From Maricaulis sp963975345 (GTDB lineage: Bacteria > Pseudomonadota > Alphaproteobacteria > Caulobacterales > Maricaulaceae): 64,000 nt of DNA. The notes beneath the pieces are model-generated. The model saw only the letters and a program-made list of their open reading frames with translations. It was not told the origin of the DNA and did no database searches. How positions within the stretch are numbered: position 1 is the stretch's first letter; the number at the start of each line of letters is the position of its first letter. Position numbers and translations under genes: made by a program. Location of the stretch: NCBI RefSeq assembly GCF_963975345.1, contig NZ_CAXBGE010000001.1, forward strand, positions 124,001 through 188,000, written 5' to 3'. This document shows, piece after piece, positions 1 through 7,606 of this stretch.

Positions 1-196
1 CAAAGAAAGCGCCGAGCGTGTCGTCAATCCGGGAGCTCTTGTGGACCGCGCGGACAATCGCCTTGCGCATAGAGCCTGCGACAATCATCCCGGCAATCAG
101 GATCGCCGCAGCGAGCAAAAGATTGGTGCTGGCATCGAGCGCGCGCTGCGTCAGCACGGCAATGGTTTCGGGGTTCAAGAAGTCTTCGGGAATCAT
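1..196 (-). CDS. Mechanosensitive ion channel (MscS family), N-terminus only
   Basis: Only the first 65 codons are present; the gene runs off the left edge on the minus strand. It starts at the ATG at 196 and reads MIPEDFLNPETIAVL. A hydrophobic segment at about residues 24-45 is followed by the basic stretch SMRKAIVRAVHKSSRIDDTL. An N-terminal helix, one TM, then a basic loop ending in R(I/V)D(D/E)TL is the usual opening of small MscS channels, which release solutes across the inner membrane on hypo-osmotic shock. The conserved pore helix and beta domain lie outside the window, so the family call rests on this short N-terminus. It is divergent from the DUF2254 gene that starts at 366. Confidence 0.6.
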   Translation of the reverse strand, partial: MIPEDFLNPETIAVLTQRALDASTNLLLAAAILIAGMIVAGSMRKAIVRAVHKSSRIDDTLGAFF

Positions 197-365
197 GAGG
201 TGCGTCCTGTTCGGCTGTTACGTGCCGACGGGTAGCAAAGTTTGTGTGAAAGGGAAATGGGGAGCGAGGATGCCCCCTGGGCGCGGTTTGCATCGGCGGT
301 CTGATTGTGTCTGGCCCGCTATCCCGTAAGCTGGAGACCGTGCGGCGCGATGCGTGAGGACTGCT

Positions 366-1670
366 ATGTTTGGAAGTCGGCTCATTTTCTCGCTCAAGGC
401 TTTGCGCGAGCGCCTGTGGGTGCGGCCGCTGACTTATGCGGCGATGGCGGTCGGCTTGATCTTTCTGGCGCAGGCCGCAGATCGGCTGCCCGACAGCCTG
501 CCACTGCCCGATATCAGCGCCGATACGATCGAAAAACTGTTGACGGTGATCTCGGCGAGCATGCTCGGCGTCGCAACATTCGCTGTTGCATCAATGGTGT
601 CGGCCTATGCCGCCGCCGGCAGCAGCGCTACACCGCGCGCCTTCTCGCTGGTGATTGCCGACCGGGTCTCGCAGACCGCGCTGTCCAGTTTCATCGGTGC
701 CTTCATCTATTCGATTGTCGGCATTGTTGCGATCCGCGTCGGCTTTTACGACATTGCCGGTCGTTTCAGTATATTTCTGATAACGCTTGGTATTTTCAGC
801 TGGGTCGTGCTGACATTCGTGCGATGGGTCGACAATATCGCCCGGCTTGGCCGGCTCGGAAATACGATTGAGAAAGTCGAGGCGGCGACGGCATTGGCCT
901 TTCGGCCCTGGACCGGTGACAGGGCTCTGGGCGGTGTGGCGGTCTCGGATATGCCTGAGGCCGGGACGCCCGTGTGCCCGACGACGTTTGGCTATATCCA
1001 GCATATCGATACCGACAGCCTGCAGAGCTGGGCCGAGGCGCAGGACGTCAAGCTCGATGTGCGTTCCGTCCCGGGCGCGTTTGTTTCGCCAGCGCGGGCC
1101 CTGCTGACGGTTGATTGGCAAGGACCAGTCCGTGACCTCGAGGATGCGGATCGGGAGTGCCTGGTGCGTGCCTTTGTCGTTGGCAACAAGCGCACCTTTG
1201 ACGAGGATCCGCGCTTCGGTCTGATCGTGTTGTCGGAGATCGCATCCCGCGCCCTGTCGCCGGCGGTCAATGATCCGGGCACCGCGATCGATATCATCAA
1301 CAAGCTGACCCATCTCCTGCTTGACCGGGACTCAGCGGCGCACTGCGAGGACGCAAAGGCGCCGCGTTGCAGCCGTATCCGTGTTCCGGCGCTGTGCCCG
1401 GACGATTTGCTGGAGGACGCCTTTGCCGCGACCGAGAAGGATGGTGTCAACGCGGTGGAAGTCGGGATTCGACTGCAGAAATCCTACAGCCTGTTGGCGC
1501 GGGCGCACGAAGCGGACCTACGCAAGGCGGCGGAGCGGCGGTCAGGCCTCGCGCTGCAGCGCGCCGAACAGGTGTTGACCTTCGCCGACGACCTCGCCCG
1601 AATTACCCGCGCGACGCGGGACGGTGCCGGCAGCCTCGTCGAGGGCAAGTCTGCGGATGCTGAGGACTGA
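366..1670 (+). CDS. DUF2254 family predicted membrane protein
   Basis: This is a 434-residue protein. I chose ATG 366 over GTG 354 because TGAGGA at 355-360 sits just upstream of it. Four hydrophobic segments occupy about residues 22-38, 58-83, 106-125 and 134-153, followed by a soluble C-terminal half. The stretch RALSPAVNDPGTAIDI at about 295-310 is the hallmark of DUF2254 proteins, and the length fits the family. The biochemical role of the family is unknown. The gene stands alone between the divergent MscS-type gene and a convergent gene 8 bp downstream. Confidence 0.8.
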   Translation: MFGSRLIFSLKALRERLWVRPLTYAAMAVGLIFLAQAADRLPDSLPLPDISADTIEKLLTVISASMLGVATFAVASMVSAYAAAGSSATPRAFSLVIADRVSQTALSSFIGAFIYSIVGIVAIRVGFYDIAGRFSIFLITLGIFSWVVLTFVRWVDNIARLGRLGNTIEKVEAATALAFRPWTGDRALGGVAVSDMPEAGTPVCPTTFGYIQHIDTDSLQSWAEAQDVKLDVRSVPGAFVSPARALLTVDWQGPVRDLEDADRECLVRAFVVGNKRTFDEDPRFGLIVLSEIASRALSPAVNDPGTAIDIINKLTHLLLDRDSAAHCEDAKAPRCSRIRVPALCPDDLLEDAFAATEKDGVNAVEVGIRLQKSYSLLARAHEADLRKAAERRSGLALQRAEQVLTFADDLARITRATRDGAGSLVEGKSADAED

Positions 1671-1678
1671 GACTGGCC

Positions 1679-2629
1679 TCAATGCGCCCCCACCGCCACC
1701 GCTCCCGTACTCGCCGTCACCGCCGCAACCATCGCCGCCTGGGCTGCCAGGATTGCGGCCAGATCGCCGGCTGCGGCGATTGGCTTCGCCAGGCCGGCCT
1801 GGGCTTGGGCGAGGCGCAGGGCGAGGCGGGCGGCGGTTTGGCTGGTGGGTTTGGGTTTGAGCTCTCCGACCGCCTCGAAGGCCTGCACCAGGGCGTCGGC
1901 CATGGCGGGACCATTGCCGCTGGCGGCGAGGATGGCGAGGCCGGTCTTGCCGGTGCCATGGCGCAAAGCGGAGCGGCCGCGCACGGCGATATTGAGGCTG
2001 GTCCAGGCACCGGCGAGGGCAGCCGGGTCCATCGCGGTGGTGGCGACTTCATAGGCCGCGGCCATGGCGTGAGGGTGTGGAACGCCGGCGGTGATCAGGG
2101 CCTGGCGGGCGCGGGTGAGGTGATTGACGGCGTCCTCGGGGGTTTCGCCCATTGCGGTGAAGGCGGCGGCGAGCACTTCCTCGCGCGGCGCATCGCGCTG
2201 CCACCAGGGCGCGGCGATGGCGTCGAGCACGTCATAGAATTGGTCGGCCTGCCAGGCTTGGCCACCGGCAGTGACCAGCGACAGTGCCGCACAGGAGCCG
2301 CCATGGGCGAGGCCGCGCGCACCGCGCGCCTTGCGCTGCAGCGCAAGGGCTCGGCGGGTTTCAAGAAATTGCTGCGCCGTGCGGCCCCCGGCCACCAGCG
2401 CCGCTGCGAACACCAGCCGCATCGGGCGGCTCGGCGAACGCCAGGGGCCGAGCCCGGCATTGAGTTGATCGCGGGTCTCGAAGCTCTTCTCGATCAGGGT
2501 TTCGACATCGAGCGGGGCGTTGAGAGCTGCCAGCGCCGCGAAGCGCGCCTGCAACACTTCGCCGCGCGGTGCGCGGGCGTGAAAGGCGGTGTCGAGGGCG
2601 CCAAAGCGCGCCAAAATCGCATGTTCCAT
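1679..2629 (-). CDS. Conserved hypothetical Ala-rich protein
   Basis: This is a 316-residue, alanine-rich and mostly helical protein that I do not recognise. It has no signal peptide or clear TM segment. The N-terminus (MEHAILARFGALDTAF) and the central stretch with EVLAAAFTAMGETPEDAV look like an all-alpha cytosolic fold. Codon use strongly favours G or C in the third position, as in the neighbours, and the antisense frame is lower quality, so coding on the minus strand is likely. It ends 8 bp from the convergent DUF2254 gene and starts 117 bp from the divergent helicase. No function is proposed. Confidence 0.6.
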   Translation of the reverse strand: MEHAILARFGALDTAFHARAPRGEVLQARFAALAALNAPLDVETLIEKSFETRDQLNAGLGPWRSPSRPMRLVFAAALVAGGRTAQQFLETRRALALQRKARGARGLAHGGSCAALSLVTAGGQAWQADQFYDVLDAIAAPWWQRDAPREEVLAAAFTAMGETPEDAVNHLTRARQALITAGVPHPHAMAAAYEVATTAMDPAALAGAWTSLNIAVRGRSALRHGTGKTGLAILAASGNGPAMADALVQAFEAVGELKPKPTSQTAARLALRLAQAQAGLAKPIAAAGDLAAILAAQAAMVAAVTASTGAVAVGAH

Positions 2630-2644
2630 GCCGCATTATCCCTC

Positions 2645-2656
2645 AATGATATCATT
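2645..2656. promoter_or_regulatory. 12-bp perfect palindrome in a divergent intergenic region
   Basis: AATGATATCATT is a perfect dyad in the 117-bp gap between the start of the Ala-rich hypothetical gene (minus) and the Lhr-like helicase gene (plus). It lies 16 bp upstream of the hypothetical gene's start codon. It is AT-rich against a GC-rich background, so it could be an operator or part of a promoter. No regulator can be named. Confidence 0.3.
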
Positions 2657-2746
2657 CAAGCCCCCATAATGGCGCAGATGGCGCCGGCCGGGCAGGGGGA
2701 TGGTTTTGTGCTTTGTCCCCCTTGGCGCGCGCGCTAAGTCTCGACC

Positions 2747-5224
2747 ATGAGCCTCAGCGATGCGCCCACCCTCCTGCCGCCTGCCTTCGAGGCCTGGTTC
2801 GCGGCGCGTGGTTGGACGGTGCGACCACACCAGCTGGCGATGATCGCAGCCGCCAAGCGCGGTGAGGATGCGCTGTTGATCGCCCCAACCGGTGGCGGCA
2901 AGACGCTCGGCGGCTTTCTGCCGAGCCTGATCGAACTGGCAGGACTGGCTGCAGCCACCCCGAAAAACCGCCCGCACCGCCTGCACACGCTCTATATCTC
3001 ACCGCTCAAAGCCCTCTCGGTCGATGTCGCGCGCAATCTGACCGCGCCGGTCACCGAGATGGGGCTCGATCTGCGCATCGAGACACGCACGGGTGATACG
3101 TCGCCGTCCAAGCGTCAGCGCCAGCGCGCTTCCCCGCCCGACATATTGCTGACGACGCCGGAGCAATTGGCCCTGTTCTGCGCCTCGCCCAATGCCTGCA
3201 CCTTCTTCGCCGACCTCCGGCATATCGTGATCGATGAAATCCATGCCCTGGCGCCGCAAAAGCGTGGCGATCTGCTCTGCCTGGCTTTGGCGGCGATCTC
3301 GCGCTGGGCACCGGGCGCGCAGCGCGTGGGCCTGTCGGCGACGATCAAGGATGAGGCGGAACTGGCGCGCTGGCTGGCGGCCCAGCGGCCCGGGGAAAGC
3401 GAGCGCCAGGCGGTGATCATTCGCGGTGCCCCCGGCGCGCGGCCGCAGGTTGAGATTCTCGATCCCAAGGAGCGCATCCCATGGGCTGGCCATTCGACGC
3501 GTCATGCGATGGGCGATGTCTATCAGCGCATCAAGGCGGCGCGCCTGGCGCTGGTCTTCGTCAATACGCGCTCCCAGGCTGAGTTCACTTTCCAGGAGCT
3601 GTGGCGGCTCAATGAAGACAAGCTCGCCATCGCGCTGCATCACGGCTCGCTGGCGCCGGAGCAGAGGCGCAAGGTCGAGGCGGCGATGGCGGCCGGCAAG
3701 CTCGATGCCGTCGTGTGTACCTCGACGCTCGATCTCGGGATTGACTGGGGTGATGTCGATCTGGTGATCCAGATGGGGGCGCCAAAAGGTTCCTCGCGCC
3801 TGATCCAGCGACTTGGCCGCTCCAATCACCAGCTGGATACCCCGTCCCGCGCGTTGCTGGCACCAAGCAATCGCTTCGAGCATCTCGAATGCGAAGCGGC
3901 GCGCGAGGCTGTCGCCACCAATGCGCTCGATGGCGAACCGCTACAGACCGGCGCGCTCGACGTGCTGGCCCAGCACATCATGGGCCGCGCCTGCGGCGAG
4001 CCGTTTGCAGCCGATGCCCTCTATGACGAGATCCGCACCGCGACGCCCTATTCCGGCATCGCTCGCGACACCTTCGACCGTGTGCTCGATTTCGCCGCGA
4101 CGGGCGGCTATGCGCTCAATTCCTATGAGCGCTTCCGCCGCATGGTGAAAACCCGCGAGGGGCTGTGGGCCGCGCGCACGCCGCAGATTGCCCAGCGTCA
4201 CCGGCTCAATGTCGGCACCATCGTTGAAGCACCGATGTTGGAAGTGGTGGTCTCCTCGCGCGGCCGTGGCGGCCAGAGGCTGGGCCAGGTGGAAGAGTAT
4301 TTCATCGAGCAATTGGCGCCGGGCGATACCTTCCTGTTCGCCGGCCAGGTTTTGCGCTTTGAGGCCATCGAGGAAATGACGGCACGGGTGACGCGCTCCA
4401 CCGATACGACGCCGAAAATCCCGTCCTATAATGGCGGCAAATTCCCGCTCTCGACTTATCTCGCGGCCCGGGTGCGCGAGATCGTGCAGGACCCGGCGCT
4501 GTGGGCCAGCCTGCCGGACCAGGTACGCGACTGGCTGCGGATCCAGCGTCTGCGCTCGGAACTGCCCAAGGCGGATGGCCTCTTGGTCGAGACCTTCCCG
4601 CGCGCGGCGCACTTCTATCTTGTCTGCTATCCCTTCGAGGGCCGGCTGGCGCACCAGACTTTGGGCATGTTGCTGACGCGGCGGCTGGAGCGTCTGCGGA
4701 TGCGGCCGATGGGCTTTGTCGCTAATGAATATGCGCTCGCAGTCTGGGGGTTGCGCGATATGTCGGGGCTCGATCTCGATGCACTATTTGCCCAGGACAT
4801 GCTCGGCGATGACCTCGAAGCCTGGTTGGCCGAGAGCGATCTGATGAAGCGGACTTTCCGCAATTGCGCCATCATCGCCGGCCTGATCGAGCGCCGCTTT
4901 CCCGGTCAGGAGAAGTCCGGCCGCCAGATCACTTTCTCGACCGATCTGATCTATAATGTTCTGCGCGAGCACGAGAGCGATCACATCCTGTTACGCGCGG
5001 CCTGGATCGATGCCGGCACCGGCCTGCTCGACATCCACCGGCTCGGCGAGGCGCTGACGCGCATTCAGGGCCATATCACGCATCAGGCGCTGGACCGGAT
5101 CTCGCCGTTGGCGGTGCCGGTGATGCTGGAAATCGGCCGCGAATCCGTTCGGGGTGAGGGGCAGGAGAGCATTCTGATCGATGCCGCCGATGATCTGATT
5201 GCGGAGGCGACTCGCCTTGACTAA
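2747..5224 (+). CDS. Ligase-associated DNA damage response DEXH-box helicase (Lhr-like)
   Basis: This 825-residue superfamily 2 helicase has Walker A APTGGGKT at residues 46-53 and DEIH at 163-166. An SAT-type motif (VGLSATI) and a C-terminal helicase domain containing QRLGRSNHQ follow. The C-terminal third resembles the extended Lhr-type region. Length and motif order match the helicase of the ligase-associated DNA damage response module, which normally sits with an ATP-dependent ligase, an exonuclease and the phosphoesterase PdeM. Here pdeM overlaps the 3' end directly, which supports that subfamily over a generic Lhr. It is predicted to unwind nucleic acid in cytosolic DNA repair. Confidence 0.88.
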   Translation: MSLSDAPTLLPPAFEAWFAARGWTVRPHQLAMIAAAKRGEDALLIAPTGGGKTLGGFLPSLIELAGLAAATPKNRPHRLHTLYISPLKALSVDVARNLTAPVTEMGLDLRIETRTGDTSPSKRQRQRASPPDILLTTPEQLALFCASPNACTFFADLRHIVIDEIHALAPQKRGDLLCLALAAISRWAPGAQRVGLSATIKDEAELARWLAAQRPGESERQAVIIRGAPGARPQVEILDPKERIPWAGHSTRHAMGDVYQRIKAARLALVFVNTRSQAEFTFQELWRLNEDKLAIALHHGSLAPEQRRKVEAAMAAGKLDAVVCTSTLDLGIDWGDVDLVIQMGAPKGSSRLIQRLGRSNHQLDTPSRALLAPSNRFEHLECEAAREAVATNALDGEPLQTGALDVLAQHIMGRACGEPFAADALYDEIRTATPYSGIARDTFDRVLDFAATGGYALNSYERFRRMVKTREGLWAARTPQIAQRHRLNVGTIVEAPMLEVVVSSRGRGGQRLGQVEEYFIEQLAPGDTFLFAGQVLRFEAIEEMTARVTRSTDTTPKIPSYNGGKFPLSTYLAARVREIVQDPALWASLPDQVRDWLRIQRLRSELPKADGLLVETFPRAAHFYLVCYPFEGRLAHQTLGMLLTRRLERLRMRPMGFVANEYALAVWGLRDMSGLDLDALFAQDMLGDDLEAWLAESDLMKRTFRNCAIIAGLIERRFPGQEKSGRQITFSTDLIYNVLREHESDHILLRAAWIDAGTGLLDIHRLGEALTRIQGHITHQALDRISPLAVPVMLEIGRESVRGEGQESILIDAADDLIAEATRLD

Positions 5225-5948
5225 CCGGCCCCAGCTACACGACTTCCAGATCCAGGGCATGGCCGCGCGCGCCGATGTTGCCGGGGTGTTGGTGCTGCCC
5301 GATCTGGCGACCCTGATCGTCTCGGACTTGCATTTCGAAAAAGGCTCGGCCTATGCCGCGCGTGGCCAGCTCATCCCGCCCTATGATACGCGCTCGACCC
5401 TGCGCCGACTGGCTGAGTGTATCGCGCGCCATCAGCCGCAGCGTGTGATCGCGCTGGGCGACAGTTTTCATGATCTCGGTGCCGATGGCCGGATGGATGC
5501 GGTCGATGCCGGCGAACTGCAGGCGCTGGTCGCCGCGGTCGAGGACTGGGTCTGGATCGAGGGCAATCATGATCCGGCACCGCCACTACGCTTTGGCGGC
5601 ACGATCCTGCATGAACTGGCGCTGGGAGCGCTGACCTTGCGACATCTGCCATTCGAAGGCTTGGCACCGGGCGAGATTGCCGGGCATTTGCATCCCTGCG
5701 CCAAGGTGAGGGGCAAGGGTCGCGCCGTGCGCGCGCGCTGTTTCGCCACCGACGGGACGCGTCTGGTGATGCCGGCTTTCGGCGCCTTCACCGGCGGGCT
5801 GAATGTTTGCGACGCGGCCTTCGGGCGCTGCTTTGGCGCCACGCCAGATGCGCTGATCATGGGTCAGAACGCGGTCTATCCGGTGCGGGCGGCGAAGCTG
5901 ATCCCGGACAGGGCTCAGTCGCGTCCGAAAAGCACCGAGGCGAGATAG
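5217..5948 (+). CDS. pdeM: Ligase-associated DNA damage response endonuclease PdeM
   Basis: This is a 243-residue calcineurin-like metallophosphoesterase. Metal-binding motifs appear in order: SDLHFEKGSAYA, GDSFHD, GNHD and GHLHP. HFEKGSAYAARGQLIPPYDT is typical of PdeM. There is no ATG near the start. I chose TTG 5217, which overlaps the end of the helicase gene by 8 bp and has AGG at 5205-5207; TTG 5199 is an alternative. The overlap implies translational coupling with the helicase. Its 3' end overlaps the convergent TIGR02186 gene by 34 bp. PdeM proteins are thought to cleave DNA ends or phosphodiesters in the repair module. Confidence 0.85.
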   Translation: MTNRPQLHDFQIQGMAARADVAGVLVLPDLATLIVSDLHFEKGSAYAARGQLIPPYDTRSTLRRLAECIARHQPQRVIALGDSFHDLGADGRMDAVDAGELQALVAAVEDWVWIEGNHDPAPPLRFGGTILHELALGALTLRHLPFEGLAPGEIAGHLHPCAKVRGKGRAVRARCFATDGTRLVMPAFGAFTGGLNVCDAAFGRCFGATPDALIMGQNAVYPVRAAKLIPDRAQSRPKSTEAR

Positions 5949-6664
5949 CCGGCCAGCATCGCCAAGGCGACGCAAAACAGGCCGTAAATCATCGGCGCAT
6001 CATGGGCGAACTCATAGACGACGCGCTCGAAGCCGGCCTTTTCAACCCGAAGGCTGGTGGTCCGGCTCGCCACTGGGCGGCCATCGCGGAACAGATAGAC
6101 CTCGGCATTGTAATTGCCGACCGGCGTGCGGGGCGGCAGTTTGAGCACGGCGCGGAACAGGCCGCCATCGAGCACATCGACGCCGCCGGGCGTTTCCGCA
6201 TAAAGCGCGTGACGGCTACCGGCCCGCAGCACGGCCGCGCGATAGCTCGCCACGACGCTTTCATCGGGTGGTTCGTGATTGGGATCGATGGCCGGGTCGA
6301 GCAGAGTCTCCAGCCCGATCCCATTGCGGGCCAGAGCTTCGGGCGGCGCGATGACATCGAGCGGCAGCGAGCTGGCGATCGCGTAATAGCTCGGCACGGT
6401 ATCGAATTCGATCGGGGCCGCATTGACCCAGATGCCGAAACTGCGACGCTTGCGCATGACGCGCAAATCCTGGTTCGGCCCGCGCAATACGACAACAATT
6501 TCATCCCGCAGGGTCAGGCCACGCGTGGCGCCATAGAGCACCAATGACGTGCCGGCGAAATTCTCGCGGATCTCGACGGTTTCCTGGGTCAGCGCTGCCA
6601 TGATGCCGGGCGCTTCGTTGGGAATGTTGGGTTGGAGTATGAGGGCGAGGGCAAGCAGGATCAT
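5915..6664 (-). CDS. TIGR02186 family transmembrane protein
   Basis: This 249-residue protein has an N-terminal signal-like segment and one C-terminal TM helix (about 222-243), so most of it should be periplasmic and anchored at the C-terminus. Stretches such as QETVEIRENFAGTSLVLYGA and RRSFGIWVNA match the alphaproteobacterial TIGR02186 family, which is nearly always next to a TauE/SafE permease. Its ATG overlaps the TauE stop by 4 bp (ATGA), so the two are probably translationally coupled. Function is unknown; an accessory role to the permease is an inference from the pairing. Confidence 0.82.
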   Translation of the reverse strand: MILLALALILQPNIPNEAPGIMAALTQETVEIRENFAGTSLVLYGATRGLTLRDEIVVVLRGPNQDLRVMRKRRSFGIWVNAAPIEFDTVPSYYAIASSLPLDVIAPPEALARNGIGLETLLDPAIDPNHEPPDESVVASYRAAVLRAGSRHALYAETPGGVDVLDGGLFRAVLKLPPRTPVGNYNAEVYLFRDGRPVASRTTSLRVEKAGFERVVYEFAHDAPMIYGLFCVALAMLAGYLASVLFGRD

Positions 6665-7599
6665 TGCGGCAGCCCTCCGCCGTGCGGCAGCACGACAAAC
6701 AGGTCGGCCGGAGTCACGACGAGGTCGAGTCCGATCTTGATGCAGACGCCGATGACCATGATCGCCAGCAGGGCGCGCAATTCTTCCGCTTTGACATGGC
6801 GACCGGCACGGGCCCCGAACTGGGCTCCGACGACGCCGCCCACAGTCAGCATCATCGCCAAGACGACATCAACGGTCTGGTTTTGGGCCGCCTGCAGGAA
6901 GGTGGTCAGGGCGGTGACGAACAGGATCTGAAATAGTGAGGTGCCGACGACGACATTGGTCGGCATGCGCAGGATATAGATCATCGCCGGCACGATCACG
7001 AAACCGCCGCCGACGCCCATGATCGCCGAAAGTGTCCCGACGAATAATCCGATCACCAGCGGCGGGATCACCGAGATATAGAGGCCCGAACGCGGGAAGC
7101 GCATCTTGAAGGGCAGGGCGTCAATCCAGCCACGCTTGGAGTGCCCGACGCCGCCTTCGCGCCGGGGCGCAGGACGATTGCGGCGCAGGATGGAGCGCGC
7201 GCTCTCGATGAACATCAACAGGCCGATTGTGCCAAGAAAGCCGACATAGGTCAGTGAAATGAACAGGTCGATCTGCCCCAGCTGGCGCAGGGCGGTGAAG
7301 ATCTGGACGCCGATGATCGAGCCGGCGGCACCGCCGACAAGCAGCAATCCACCCATTTTCGGGTCGAGTGTCTGGCGCCGCCAATGGGCGAGCGCGCCGG
7401 AGGCCGATGAGGCGACGATCTGGTTGGCTTGGCTCGAGACGGCAACAGCCGGCGGGATACCGATGAAGAAGAGCAGGGGAGTGAGCAGGAAGCCGCCGCC
7501 GACACCGAACATGCCGGACAGGAACCCCACACCCGTCCCCAATCCCAACAACAAGAAGATGTTTACCGAAATCTCGGCGATCGGGAGGTATATTTGCAC
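6661..7599 (-). CDS. Sulfite exporter TauE/SafE family permease
   Basis: This 312-residue polytopic inner-membrane protein has the duplicated glycine-rich signature of the family: GVGFLSGMFGVGGGFLLTP near the N-terminus and GTLSAIMGVGGGFVIVP in the second half. I chose GTG 7599 (MQIYLPIAEISVNIF) because the longer frame would run back through the podJ 3' end with non-family sequence. The family transports organosulfonates, sulfite or related anions. Here it is paired with a TIGR02186 gene downstream and lies 7 bp after podJ. The substrate cannot be deduced from sequence. Confidence 0.87.
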   Translation of the reverse strand: MQIYLPIAEISVNIFLLLGLGTGVGFLSGMFGVGGGFLLTPLLFFIGIPPAVAVSSQANQIVASSASGALAHWRRQTLDPKMGGLLLVGGAAGSIIGVQIFTALRQLGQIDLFISLTYVGFLGTIGLLMFIESARSILRRNRPAPRREGGVGHSKRGWIDALPFKMRFPRSGLYISVIPPLVIGLFVGTLSAIMGVGGGFVIVPAMIYILRMPTNVVVGTSLFQILFVTALTTFLQAAQNQTVDVVLAMMLTVGGVVGAQFGARAGRHVKAEELRALLAIMVIGVCIKIGLDLVVTPADLFVVLPHGGGLPQ

Positions 7600-7606
7600 C
7601 GCCCCG

